DNA of 64,000 bases, taken from NCBI RefSeq assembly GCF_050870875.2, contig NZ_CP194041.2:1860001-1924000 (forward strand). Direction: 5' to 3'. A program made the position numbers and the translations under genes. Origin of the DNA: Agarivorans sp050870875. GTDB lineage: Bacteria; Pseudomonadota; Gammaproteobacteria; Enterobacterales; Celerinatantimonadaceae. The notes under the pieces were generated by a model. That model had not been told where the DNA came from. It was given only the letters and a program-made list of their open reading frames with translations, and did no database searches. Positions 52,392 to 61,644 of this stretch are shown piece after piece (the first letter of the stretch is position 1; each line of letters begins with the position of its first letter).

Positions 52392-53516
52392 ATGTCTAAA
52401 AATAAAGTTGCCTTAATTACGGGTGTGACCGGTCAAGATGGTTCTTACTTAGCAGAGCTGTTGTTAGAAAAAGGCTATGAAGTTCATGGTATTAAGCGAC
52501 GTGCATCCTCACTGAATACCGAGCGTGTTGACCATATTTATCAAGATAATCATGAACAGAATCAAAAGTTCTTTTTGCATTATGGTGATTTAACTGATTC
52601 GTCAAACCTTACGCGTATTATCAAGGATGTGCAGCCTGATGAAGTCTATAACTTAGGTGCTCAGTCACATGTTGCTGTTTCGTTTGAGTGCCCAGAGTAC
52701 ACTGCAGATGTTGATGCCATGGGAACATTGCGTTTATTAGAAGCAATACGTTTTTTAGGCTTGGAAAAGAAAACTAAATTTTACCAAGCCTCGACTTCAG
52801 AACTTTACGGTGAAGTTCAAGAAATCCCACAAAAAGAAACCACGCCTTTTCATCCTCGTTCACCGTATGCGGTAGCCAAAATGTATGCTTACTGGATCGT
52901 GGTGAACTACCGCGAGTCTTACGGTATGTATGCCTGTAACGGCATTTTGTTTAATCATGAATCGCCTCGCCGTGGTGAAACATTTGTGACCCGTAAGATT
53001 ACTCGTGCCATCTCGAATATTGCTCAGGGTTTAGAAAAATGTTTGTACCTAGGTAATATGGATGCGCTACGTGACTGGGGTCATGCAAAAGACTATGTGC
53101 GTATGCAATGGATGATGTTGCAACAAGATAACGCAGATGATTTTGTTATCGCTACAGGTAAACAAATTAGTGTACGTGAGTTTGTTTCCTTAGCGGCCAA
53201 AGAAGCTGGCATTGAACTTGAATTCTCAGGTGAGGGTATAGAAGAAATCGCTAGGGTTAAATTAATTACCGGTGATAACGCCCCAGCGTTAAAAGTCGGT
53301 GATGTTATAGTACGCGTTGATCCACGTTACTTCCGACCAGCAGAAGTCGAAACGTTATTAGGCGATCCCTCCAAAGCTAAAGACAAGTTAGGGTGGGTCC
53401 CACAAATTACCGTAGAACAAATGTGTGCAGAAATGGTTCAACACGACTTAGGCAAAGCTAAGCAACATGCAATTTTAAAAATTCATGGTTATAACAAATC
53501 AGTTGCAGTCGAGTAA
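52392..53516 (+). CDS. gmd: GDP-mannose 4,6-dehydratase Gmd
   Basis: A 374-residue SDR enzyme producing GDP-4-keto-6-deoxymannose. TGVTGQDGSYLAELL, GDLTDSSNL, STSELYGEVQEIPQKE and YAVAKMYAYWI (catalytic Tyr-Lys) are diagnostic, as is NHESPRRGETFVTRKI. It is the branch point to fucose or colitose. 7 bases separate it from the next gene. Confidence 0.98.
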   Translation: MSKNKVALITGVTGQDGSYLAELLLEKGYEVHGIKRRASSLNTERVDHIYQDNHEQNQKFFLHYGDLTDSSNLTRIIKDVQPDEVYNLGAQSHVAVSFECPEYTADVDAMGTLRLLEAIRFLGLEKKTKFYQASTSELYGEVQEIPQKETTPFHPRSPYAVAKMYAYWIVVNYRESYGMYACNGILFNHESPRRGETFVTRKITRAISNIAQGLEKCLYLGNMDALRDWGHAKDYVRMQWMMLQQDNADDFVIATGKQISVREFVSLAAKEAGIELEFSGEGIEEIARVKLITGDNAPALKVGDVIVRVDPRYFRPAEVETLLGDPSKAKDKLGWVPQITVEQMCAEMVQHDLGKAKQHAILKIHGYNKSVAVE

Positions 53517-53522
53517 ATAGTA

Positions 53523-54449
53523 ATGAAAATTTTGTTAACAGGAGCGAATGGTATGGTTGGCAAGAATATTCTTGCTGTTGCCGCTGGCCATGCACATGAG
53601 TTTTTAGCACCAAAGAGCGTTGAACTAAATTTGTTAGACGCTTCATCTGTACGTCGGTATATAGCGATAAATCAACCCGAAATGGTAATTCATGCAGCTG
53701 GTGTTGTAGGTGGTATACAAGCAAATATGGCTGAACCTGTTAAGTATTTAGTAGATAATATGCAAATGGGGCTTAATATTCTTACTGCTGTAAAAGATGC
53801 GGGTATTAAAAAATTCTTAAATCTTGGAAGTTCGTGTATGTACCCTAGAGATGCTATTAACCCTCTGGCAGAAGATTTAATTCTTAAGGGAGAGCTTGAA
53901 CCTACTAACGAGGGTTATGCTCTAGCTAAAGTGACAAGTACACGCCTTTGTGAATATATCTCTCACGAGGACCCTGAGCGTTTATATAAAACGATTATCC
54001 CGTGTAACTTATATGGACGGTTTGATAAATTCTCACCTAATCATTCACATATGATTCCCGCTGTTATTCGTAAATTGGATGAAGCGAAAAAGAATCAACT
54101 ATCACAGGTTGATATATGGGGCGATGGTGAGGCTCGACGAGAATTTATGTATGCAGCGGATTTAGCGGATTTTATTTTTTATGCTCTAGATAACTTTTCC
54201 GCAATGCCACAAAATTTGAATGTAGGCTTGGGTGAAGATTATACTATCAATGAATACTACCAAGCTGTAGCTGATGTGGTTGGTTATAAGGGGACGTTTA
54301 CGCATGACCTAAGTAAGCCTGTTGGTATGACCCAAAAACTAATTGATAATTCGAAACTCAAAGAGTTTGGCTGGAGCTATAAAACTACCTTAGATATCGG
54401 CATCAAAAAAACCTATGAATTTTATTTAAGTGAGTATTGTAATGATTAA
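53523..54449 (+). CDS. colC: GDP-L-colitose synthase ColC (Fcl-family epimerase/reductase)
   Basis: A 308-residue SDR enzyme of the GDP-L-fucose synthase family: TGANGMVGKNIL, NLGSSCMYP (catalytic Ser/Cys), YALAKV (Tyr-Lys) and SPNHSHMIPAVI (His). Family membership is clear. The ColC assignment is inferred because it overlaps colD by 8 bases and is the only Fcl homologue here, so it would act on ColD's product by 5-epimerisation and 4-reduction. If ColD acts separately, it could instead make GDP-fucose. Confidence 0.8.
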   Translation: MKILLTGANGMVGKNILAVAAGHAHEFLAPKSVELNLLDASSVRRYIAINQPEMVIHAAGVVGGIQANMAEPVKYLVDNMQMGLNILTAVKDAGIKKFLNLGSSCMYPRDAINPLAEDLILKGELEPTNEGYALAKVTSTRLCEYISHEDPERLYKTIIPCNLYGRFDKFSPNHSHMIPAVIRKLDEAKKNQLSQVDIWGDGEARREFMYAADLADFIFYALDNFSAMPQNLNVGLGEDYTINEYYQAVADVVGYKGTFTHDLSKPVGMTQKLIDNSKLKEFGWSYKTTLDIGIKKTYEFYLSEYCND

Positions 54450-55614
54450 TTACGCTTTAGCAAGTAGCACCTGGGATGAAAATGAGTATTCAGCTATTCA
54501 ACGAGTTATTAACTCTGATATGTTTACAATGGGTAAAGAAGTTGCTCAGTATGAACAAGATTTTGCTGAATTTTTTGGTTCAAAATATGCGTTAATGGTT
54601 AGCTCTGGTTCAACTGCAAATTTACTGATGATAGCAGCTCTATTTTTTACCAAAAATAAATCATTAAAATTAAAACGTGGCGACGAAATTATTGTACCGG
54701 CTGTTTCATGGTCTACAACTTATTTCCCACTTCAACAATATGGATTAAAAGTTAAGTTTGTTGATGTTGACCTTGATACATTGAATATAGATTTGGATAA
54801 GTTAGAACTCGCAATAACAGAAGATACTCGGGCTATTTTGTCTGTTAACTTGCTAGGTAACCCTAACGATTATGTTCGTATGAATAAAATTATCGCAGGA
54901 CGAAATATTTTTATCTTGGAAGATAACTGCGAATCGATGGGTGCAACGCTTAATGGTAAGCAAGCTGGTACTTTTGGCGTAATGGGGACATATAGCTCAT
55001 TTTTTTCACATCATATTGCAACTATGGAAGGTGGATGTGTTGTTACTAATGATGAAGAATTATATCATATTTTACTTTGCATAAGGGCTCATGGTTGGAC
55101 GCGTAATTTACCTAAATTCAATAAAGTGAGTGGTAAAAAAAGTGATGATGCGTTTGAAGAGTCATTTAAGTTTATATTACCCGGTTATAATGCTCGCCCT
55201 TTAGAGATGAGTGGTGCGTTAGGTATTGAGCAACTTAAAAAGTTGCCTGGCTTTATTGAAACTCGCCGTAAAAATGCAACATTGTTCCAAAAGCTATTTA
55301 TTAATCACCCTCATCTGAGGATCCAACGAGAGACTGGTCATAGTAGCTGGTTTGGCTTTTCATTGATTATCAAACAAGATGCTCCATACAATCGAGCTGA
55401 GCTTGTTAAATTATTGATGGAAAATGGTATTGAATGCCGACCTATTGTGACAGGAAACTTCTTGAAAAATACAGAAGCTCTCAAACATTTTAACTATGAA
55501 GTTTTTGGTAGTCTAGACGCTGCGGAATATCTCGATGGCCACGGCTTGTTTGTGGGTAACCACCAGAATGATATTGAAAAAGAGATTAAACTCCTGGCTG
55601 AAATACTATGCTAA
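54442..55614 (+). CDS. colD: GDP-4-keto-6-deoxymannose 3-dehydratase ColD
   Basis: A 390-residue PLP-fold enzyme of the DegT/DnrJ/EryC1 family. The PLP lysine position is occupied by His: SSFFSHHIATMEGG with His190-His191, as in E. coli O55 ColD (His188). The N-terminus INYALASSTWDENEY and C-terminus ECRPIVTGNFLKN closely match ColD. It removes the 3-hydroxyl from the gmd product on the way to GDP-L-colitose. ATG at 54442 overlaps colC. Confidence 0.95.
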   Translation: MINYALASSTWDENEYSAIQRVINSDMFTMGKEVAQYEQDFAEFFGSKYALMVSSGSTANLLMIAALFFTKNKSLKLKRGDEIIVPAVSWSTTYFPLQQYGLKVKFVDVDLDTLNIDLDKLELAITEDTRAILSVNLLGNPNDYVRMNKIIAGRNIFILEDNCESMGATLNGKQAGTFGVMGTYSSFFSHHIATMEGGCVVTNDEELYHILLCIRAHGWTRNLPKFNKVSGKKSDDAFEESFKFILPGYNARPLEMSGALGIEQLKKLPGFIETRRKNATLFQKLFINHPHLRIQRETGHSSWFGFSLIIKQDAPYNRAELVKLLMENGIECRPIVTGNFLKNTEALKHFNYEVFGSLDAAEYLDGHGLFVGNHQNDIEKEIKLLAEILC

Positions 55615-55630
55615 TTTATGATGATCAATT

Positions 55631-57046
55631 TTGAAAAATTATAGTCTAATAAGTTCCACATCGTGGTATACAATTTCAAAGTTATTGGTCTTGAGCCTTA
55701 ATTTTGTGTCCATTCCAATATTTACCCACCTTTTAACAACGGGTGATTACGGCGTCGTTTCATTATATACGGTTTGGATAGGCATTTTAACACCATTTAT
55801 TGGCTTAGGATTACACCTAAGTGTATTTCGTGCGAAAATTGAATATCAAGATAATTATGAGAAGTATGTATCTAGCATCGTTTCGTTGGTTTTTGGACTT
55901 TTTTTGTTATCTCTATTAATTTTTTATTTTTTTAGAGTGGAAATATTAATAGCCACTAAAATTCCCGATGAATTGTTTTTTTTGCTTGTAGTTCAAGTGT
56001 TGATGTCTATTTTAATCAGTATAGGTTTAGGGGCATTCCAGTTTCAGTATCGTTATCGAGTGGTTTCTATTCTTAATTTTTTGAGAGCATTGCTATCAGT
56101 TCTTTTCTCAATAGTGTTAATTATATATGTTTTTTCTGATAATAAAGTAAACGGGAGGATTTTAGGAGGGTTTATTGTTGAGTTAATTTTAGGGGTGGGG
56201 CTGACTACTTACTTTATTTTCAAAGGTCGGGTTTTCTTTAACTATAGTTATTGGAAGTTTGGTCTAGTTTATTCCATCCCGTTTATTTTTGGGAGTTTGA
56301 GCTTTATTTTAAATAGTCAGTTCGACCGGATACTGATTAACGAATATATGGGTAGTTCAGAAACTGGCTTGTATAGTTTTGCGTATTCTCTCGGCATGTT
56401 ATTATTACTTTTAGGCGTTTCTGTTAAGCAAGCTATTAATCCGTGGGTCTATGAAAAATTAGATGCTAAAGATAAAAAGCCTGTTGTTAAACTTTATCAA
56501 CAGTTTATTTGTGTATTTAGTTTAGTTACTATTTTAATGCTATATATATCTCCAGAGTTGGTTCAGCTGTTATCTGCTAAAGATTTTTGGAATAGCGCAA
56601 ATATCTTACCGTGGATAGTTGTGGCTGCATATTTTCAGTTGCTTATTCTAAATGAGCAAGAAACGCAAATGTTCTTAAAGAAGACAGCTGTAAACTCGTT
56701 CATAATAGTTATTGGTGCCATATTTAATATAGTTTTGAATTTTATATTTATACCTCGATATGGCTCAATGGGGGCCGCCATCACCACGTTAGTCACTTAT
56801 GTCGCCATGTTTTTTTGCATGTATTATGTTAACAATTCTATTTTAAAATACCCTCTTGTGAAAATGAAGTGTTATATATTTTCCATTGCTTACGTGTCCA
56901 CTTTTTCAATGTTATTCTTTTTTATAAAAGATAGCTATTTATTCAGAGGGTGTGTGTGGGGGCTAACTTTATTAGTTCTTCTACAATATATTCGCAGTGA
57001 AAGGAATAACTTTCTGTTTAGCAGGAACCAACAGGAGAAGACATGA
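55631..57046 (+). CDS. wzx: O-antigen/capsule flippase Wzx
   Basis: A 471-residue MOP-superfamily protein with about 12-14 hydrophobic helices; PIFTHLLTTGDYGVVSLY near the N-terminus and NSQFDRILINEYMGSSETGLYSFAYSLG are typical of flippases. It moves the lipid-linked repeat unit across the inner membrane. TTG at 55631 is the first possible start in frame and has only a weak ribosome site. AT-rich codon use begins here. Confidence 0.92.
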   Translation: MKNYSLISSTSWYTISKLLVLSLNFVSIPIFTHLLTTGDYGVVSLYTVWIGILTPFIGLGLHLSVFRAKIEYQDNYEKYVSSIVSLVFGLFLLSLLIFYFFRVEILIATKIPDELFFLLVVQVLMSILISIGLGAFQFQYRYRVVSILNFLRALLSVLFSIVLIIYVFSDNKVNGRILGGFIVELILGVGLTTYFIFKGRVFFNYSYWKFGLVYSIPFIFGSLSFILNSQFDRILINEYMGSSETGLYSFAYSLGMLLLLLGVSVKQAINPWVYEKLDAKDKKPVVKLYQQFICVFSLVTILMLYISPELVQLLSAKDFWNSANILPWIVVAAYFQLLILNEQETQMFLKKTAVNSFIIVIGAIFNIVLNFIFIPRYGSMGAAITTLVTYVAMFFCMYYVNNSILKYPLVKMKCYIFSIAYVSTFSMLFFFIKDSYLFRGCVWGLTLLVLLQYIRSERNNFLFSRNQQEKT

Positions 57047-57648
57047 TATCATATTTGAAGCAGTGGATACTTTGTCTCAATAGAGAAAGACATCGAATTA
57101 TTGATTATCTTTATTTGAGGTGTCATGGCGTTGAAACAAGCTATGGTTATTGTCGCTTGGTCGGATTTCCGGTTATTTCAAGGGTAAAAGGTTCGGCAAT
57201 TATCATTGAAGATAACGTTACGGTGGTATCCAAAACAAAAGGGAATATCGCTGGTGTAAATAATCGCTCAATTATTGCAACAATTGCTCATGGAGCAACG
57301 ATAACATTGAAAAATGGTTCAGGTATTTCTGGAGCGAAAATGGTTTCTGCTATCTCGATTGAATTAGGTAAACATAGTGGGTTGGGAGTTAATTCAGTCG
57401 TTTATGATACCGACTTTCACCCAATTTGTGGTAACGCAAGGAGGAGGCAAAAATCAATTCAAGACGCAAAATCGAAAAAAGTGTTGATTGGTGATGACGT
57501 ATTGATTGGTGCTAACTCAATTATTTTAAAAGGGACCGTTATTTCAAATAATGTTGTTGTTGGTGCTGGTAGTGTTGCTGCGGGTCAAACTTTGGTTCCA
57601 AATAGTGTATATGCTGGCAATCCATGTATAAAAGTGAAGGATATTTAG
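57043..57648 (+). CDS. Hexapeptide-repeat acetyltransferase
   Basis: A 201-residue protein with left-handed beta-helix repeats (I-G-D-D-V-L-I-G, V-V-V-G-A-G-S-V-A-A-G) and a C-terminal PNSVYAGNPCIKVKDI. YDTDFHPI contains the usual catalytic His. It probably O-acetylates a sugar of the repeat unit. ATGA overlap with wzx. The acceptor cannot be read from sequence. Confidence 0.85.
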   Translation: MISYLKQWILCLNRERHRIIDYLYLRCHGVETSYGYCRLVGFPVISRVKGSAIIIEDNVTVVSKTKGNIAGVNNRSIIATIAHGATITLKNGSGISGAKMVSAISIELGKHSGLGVNSVVYDTDFHPICGNARRRQKSIQDAKSKKVLIGDDVLIGANSIILKGTVISNNVVVGAGSVAAGQTLVPNSVYAGNPCIKVKDI

Positions 57649-57653
57649 GGAAC

Positions 57654-58583
57654 ATGAGCAAAGCTAAACTTATATGTATGACGCCCATAAAAAATGAAGC
57701 ATGGATCTTAGATAAATTCTTGGCTGCAGCTAGTGTTTGGGCTGATCATATCATAATTGCAGATCAGCATTCAGACGATGGTTCAAAAGAGATCGCATTA
57801 AAATATAAGAAAGTTATTTATATTGAAAATAATAGTAAAGAATTTAATGAACCTGAACGTCAAAAGTTATTGATTACCGAAGCTAGAAAAATACCGGGTA
57901 AAAAATTACTTGTAGCATTAGATGCGGATGAATTTATTTCTGGAGACGCTTTTGAAAGCGCTGACTGGAAAGAAATGATTAATGCAGAGCCTGGCACCGT
58001 ATTTAAATTTAAGTGGCCCTTTATTACTAATACGTTTGATAAGTATTGGGCTGGCGAAACAGCAAAGATGCCGTTCGCTTATATGGATGATGGTGCTGAA
58101 CATGTTGGTAGTAAAATTCATAGTATCCGCATTCCTTTTCCAAAACATGCAAAAGAACAACAAATTCATGATTTTGTTGTGATGCATTTTATGTATACTG
58201 ACTGGAAAAGAATGCAGAGTAAGCATCGTTGGTATCAGTGTTATGAGCGATGTGAATACCCTAAAAAATCGGTCATTGCAATTTTTAGACGATATAATCA
58301 TATGTACCGAGTAAGGGATTCTGAAAAAAATATCATTCCTGATAGTTGGTTCATTACTTATTCAAAATTGGCAATTAATTTAAAGTCAACAGTAATTAAT
58401 CAAAGCTATTATTGGGACCCGCTAGTTGATGAAATGGTGAAAGCATATGGCAAGGAGTATTTTAAGTATATTGACCTTCCAAATAATAATAATTGGTTAC
58501 TTAAATACTTACGAAAAACTAGAGGGTTTGAATATTTACTCATTGAAAAGATATTTGATAAGATGTTTGGGGGGATAAAATGA
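57654..58583 (+). CDS. Glycosyltransferase, GT2-like
   Basis: A 309-residue protein. The N-terminal fold (LICMTPIKNEAWILDKFL, ADQHSDDGSKEIA, VALDADEFI with the DxD metal site) is a GT-A of the GT2-related type. ATG at 57654 with AGGGAAC upstream is chosen over the in-frame codon at 57624. Donor and acceptor are unknown. It overlaps the next gene by four bases. Confidence 0.82.
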   Translation: MSKAKLICMTPIKNEAWILDKFLAAASVWADHIIIADQHSDDGSKEIALKYKKVIYIENNSKEFNEPERQKLLITEARKIPGKKLLVALDADEFISGDAFESADWKEMINAEPGTVFKFKWPFITNTFDKYWAGETAKMPFAYMDDGAEHVGSKIHSIRIPFPKHAKEQQIHDFVVMHFMYTDWKRMQSKHRWYQCYERCEYPKKSVIAIFRRYNHMYRVRDSEKNIIPDSWFITYSKLAINLKSTVINQSYYWDPLVDEMVKAYGKEYFKYIDLPNNNNWLLKYLRKTRGFEYLLIEKIFDKMFGGIK

Positions 58584-59314
58584 ACCCTAGGATTTCGGTT
58601 GTTACTGTCTCTTACAATAGCGAAAAGACAATAGAGAAAACTATTCAATCAGTTCTCAGTCAGACGTTTACTGATTTTGAGTACTTGATTATAGATGGTG
58701 GTTCAACAGATTCAACTATTGATATTATTAAGTCCTACGAAGGGGCATTTGGTGGAAGATTAAAATGGGTATCCGAATCAGATAATGGCATTTATGATGC
58801 TTTTAATAAAGGTGTAAATTTGGCGAAGGGTCATTATGTCGGTTTTATAAATAGCGATGATTGGTATGAGCTAAATGCCCTAGAGTTAGTAAATAATGAA
58901 TTTTATTTAGATAAAGATTTATATTATGGAATGTTGCGTGTTTGGCAAAATAACGTTGAAGTTAAAACTTATATCAATCATCCGGAAAACATTAGTAAAG
59001 AGTCTTTAGCTCATCCGTCAGTTTTTATAAAGAAGACTGTTTATGAGTCTCTTGGTGGGTATAGTTTGAAGTATAATAGTGCATCCGATTACGATTTTTT
59101 CATTAGAGCTATTAGTAAAGGCATTTCAACAAAATCTATAAATAGAGTTATTGCTAATTTTTTAAGAGGAGGAGTGTCTGGTACAAGCTTAGGATACTTC
59201 GAAACTCTCAATATAAAACTTAAGTATGGTTTTATAAGTAAGTACCTATACTTATATATGAGTAAGAGAAAAATGATAATAGACTTCTTACGATTTAATA
59301 ACATTATCAAATGA
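58580..59314 (+). CDS. Glycosyltransferase family 2
   Basis: A 244-residue classic GT2: ISVVTVSYNSEKTIEKTIQSVLSQTF, IDGGSTDSTIDI, ESDNGIYDAFNKG and INSDDWY (DxD-type site). This subtype often transfers colitose, fucose or GalNAc in O-antigen clusters, but the sugar is not determinable. AT-rich, like its neighbours. Confidence 0.92.
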   Translation: MNPRISVVTVSYNSEKTIEKTIQSVLSQTFTDFEYLIIDGGSTDSTIDIIKSYEGAFGGRLKWVSESDNGIYDAFNKGVNLAKGHYVGFINSDDWYELNALELVNNEFYLDKDLYYGMLRVWQNNVEVKTYINHPENISKESLAHPSVFIKKTVYESLGGYSLKYNSASDYDFFIRAISKGISTKSINRVIANFLRGGVSGTSLGYFETLNIKLKYGFISKYLYLYMSKRKMIIDFLRFNNIIK

Positions 59315-59340
59315 TTCATTATTATATTTAGGCTTTTATA

Positions 59341-60525
59341 TTGTTGACTATTACTCCTACGTATGGAATAGGTGCTGCTATTCTTACTGTTATGTTTTGG
59401 CTTTTATTTTCAATGCCATCTTTATTTATTTTATTCTGTTGGTTTGGCGGATTAGTGATAGCGTTGACATCAGATATGAAAAGCTATTTTATTCCCTTCA
59501 TTATTGGTCTGTTATTATGCCTTTTGTTTTCTTTGATTTCTTATAGCATACAAGATGTTAGCGATTTTCATAATTATAGATTAATCATTCAGAATATAAT
59601 TGCTAATGGCATTGATTTCGATGTAAGAGGAGGGGAGTTCGGATTTCACTTGTTAGTTTATTTGTTGACCAAAATAATTGGGAGTGATGAGAGAGTTGTA
59701 CATTATTTCGTGTTGGTTTTGACTAACTTTATTCTTTTCACTGCTCTATTTAGGGTTAATCCTAAAAATGCCTTATTTGTATTTATCACGGCACAAATTT
59801 ATTATTTGCTAATGATAACCCCTTTTTTGACCAGACAGTTACTTTCGTTTAGCCTAATTTTACTATCTATTTCTTTTCTTCGATATAGATATCTTATATG
59901 GACATTGGCATTCTTTACTCATTTTTCAGCGTTAATTCCAATATTAGGCTTGTTATGCGCCAATCGACTATTTAAACAGAATGTTTTTTTTGTTCTTCCG
60001 ATTTTAATTTCCATAATATTATCCTTTACTTTGAGTGTTGACTTCTTCCATTTTTTGGTTGATAGAAGTTTAGTTCCGTCGTTTTTAGAACCAAAAATTA
60101 CTTTTTATTTGAGAATATTTGAGGATTCTGGGTTCGATAAGTTAGCTCTTCTCTTTGTTATCTGGATATTTTTATTGTTGTATTTTTATTTGGGCAATAA
60201 GCTAGATTATGTAGCAAAGAATGTTGCTTCGATTTATTTTACAAGCGCATTATTAACTCTATCCACTATTAATATACCCATACTTCCTACTAGGTTGGGT
60301 TTTCCGTTGTATTATTGTTTGCCTATCATTTTTATTGTTATCCCATTTAGTTTTAACTATATGGCTATAAAAAAGTGGTTGTATGTTTTTACTCCGTGTG
60401 TGTTTGTATTAATAATATCCTTGTATAGAGTGTACATTAATGATTTTGCAGTTCCCTGGCTGTTATTGGCTGAACGGAATATATTAATGTCACCAATTAT
60501 TGATTATTTCACTTATTTTATTTGA
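59341..60525 (+). CDS. wzy: Polysaccharide polymerase Wzy (EpsG-type)
   Basis: A 394-residue protein with about 10 hydrophobic helices. DVSDFHNYRLI, GGEFGFHLLVYLLTKIIG and TPFLTRQLLSFSLILLSI follow the EpsG/Wzy pattern. It would polymerise repeat units in the periplasm with Wzz. Starts are all weak: TTG at 59341 (next to TTG 59344), or ATG at 59395. No other polymerase candidate was found in the window. Confidence 0.8.
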   Translation: MLTITPTYGIGAAILTVMFWLLFSMPSLFILFCWFGGLVIALTSDMKSYFIPFIIGLLLCLLFSLISYSIQDVSDFHNYRLIIQNIIANGIDFDVRGGEFGFHLLVYLLTKIIGSDERVVHYFVLVLTNFILFTALFRVNPKNALFVFITAQIYYLLMITPFLTRQLLSFSLILLSISFLRYRYLIWTLAFFTHFSALIPILGLLCANRLFKQNVFFVLPILISIILSFTLSVDFFHFLVDRSLVPSFLEPKITFYLRIFEDSGFDKLALLFVIWIFLLLYFYLGNKLDYVAKNVASIYFTSALLTLSTINIPILPTRLGFPLYYCLPIIFIVIPFSFNYMAIKKWLYVFTPCVFVLIISLYRVYINDFAVPWLLLAERNILMSPIIDYFTYFI

Positions 60526-60543
60526 TTTCATGTTAGGTATTAG

Positions 60544-61644
60544 ATGATTGATTCGGGACGCAGGTTATTAATTTTTTCACATGAGTATCCACCTTGTTTA
60601 GGTGGTGTTGGAACTATAGCGTTTGAAGTAAATAGATTTTTTCAATTAGATAGTAGTTGGGACGTTGAAGTCTTAACTTCTCCTCGCTCTAAAATATATA
60701 AAAGCAGTCAGCTTAAATGCACTAAATTACCTTCAGTTTTTTGGCCTATTTCTTATTTTCGCTTGTTTAAAAAATCCGTAACTATGGCAGATGTTATTAT
60801 ATGTAACGATCCTGCATCTATTTATAATGCTGGTCGATATTTAGATAATAAACAGCTCCAAAAAGTCATTTGTCTGGTTCATGGGGAAGAAAAGTATCTA
60901 GATGAAAAGAATACTTTCGCATCAATAATTACATTTGGTAAATTCTTCAGAAGAGCATTGAATGGTTGTGCTAAGGTTATTTGGGTATCAAGTTATATAA
61001 GAAATATGTATTCAAAAAATTACGCAATCACGGTGAATATGGAACGTTCTAGGGTTATAAATCCAGGTGTCTTAGATGTGTCTTTCGACGGTAGTAAATC
61101 AGATAGAAATAATGTCATTAAATTTGTAACCGTCTCTAGAATTCATAAGGACAAAGGGTTCTCACATATGTTGAGTGTGTTTAATTCCCTATATTCTCAA
61201 GGTTTTAGTTTTCAATGGGATATAATAGGAGATGGTCCTTATGCCGAAGAGTTATTTCGATTGGTGCATGGTAGTAACATCAGAGACAAAATTAGAATAC
61301 TAGGTCGTATTGAAAGACATAAGCTAGGATATTATTTTGCTGGTTGTGATTTTTACATTTTGTTGTCAGAACTCCACGAGTCTTATGGTTTGAGTTATTT
61401 GGAAGCTGCTAGTTTTGGCGTTAAACCAATCGGTTATGATAGATGTGGTGTTACAGAAGTTTTCCGTTATATTCAAAATGGGTTGTTGCTTAAAGATTAT
61501 AAAAATGTCGATTCAAATGGATACGAAATTTTAAATTTCGTTAATCAGTCTAATGATTTGAAAGCGTCGACAAGTCGGACTGTTAAAGATTTTTTAAATG
61601 AAATTAAAATGGTTTTGGATGAAATTGTTAAAATAGATGACTAA
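60544..61644 (+). CDS. Glycosyltransferase family 4
   Basis: A 366-residue GT-B enzyme. The N-terminal acceptor half (LLIFSHEYPPCLGGVGTIAFEV) and a C-terminal donor half with VSRIHKDKGF, IIGDGPYAEEL and the E-x7-E signature LHESYGLSYLEAASFG are visible. It adds one sugar of the repeat unit. The stop overlaps the next gene by 8 bases. Confidence 0.92.
   Translation: MIDSGRRLLIFSHEYPPCLGGVGTIAFEVNRFFQLDSSWDVEVLTSPRSKIYKSSQLKCTKLPSVFWPISYFRLFKKSVTMADVIICNDPASIYNAGRYLDNKQLQKVICLVHGEEKYLDEKNTFASIITFGKFFRRALNGCAKVIWVSSYIRNMYSKNYAITVNMERSRVINPGVLDVSFDGSKSDRNNVIKFVTVSRIHKDKGFSHMLSVFNSLYSQGFSFQWDIIGDGPYAEELFRLVHGSNIRDKIRILGRIERHKLGYYFAGCDFYILLSELHESYGLSYLEAASFGVKPIGYDRCGVTEVFRYIQNGLLLKDYKNVDSNGYEILNFVNQSNDLKASTSRTVKDFLNEIKMVLDEIVKIDD

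Noticed and set aside
54442..55614. Perosamine-type aminotransferase (RfbE/Per)
   Set aside because: His occupies the PLP-lysine position and the sequence matches ColD throughout, so dehydration at C3 is expected rather than amination.
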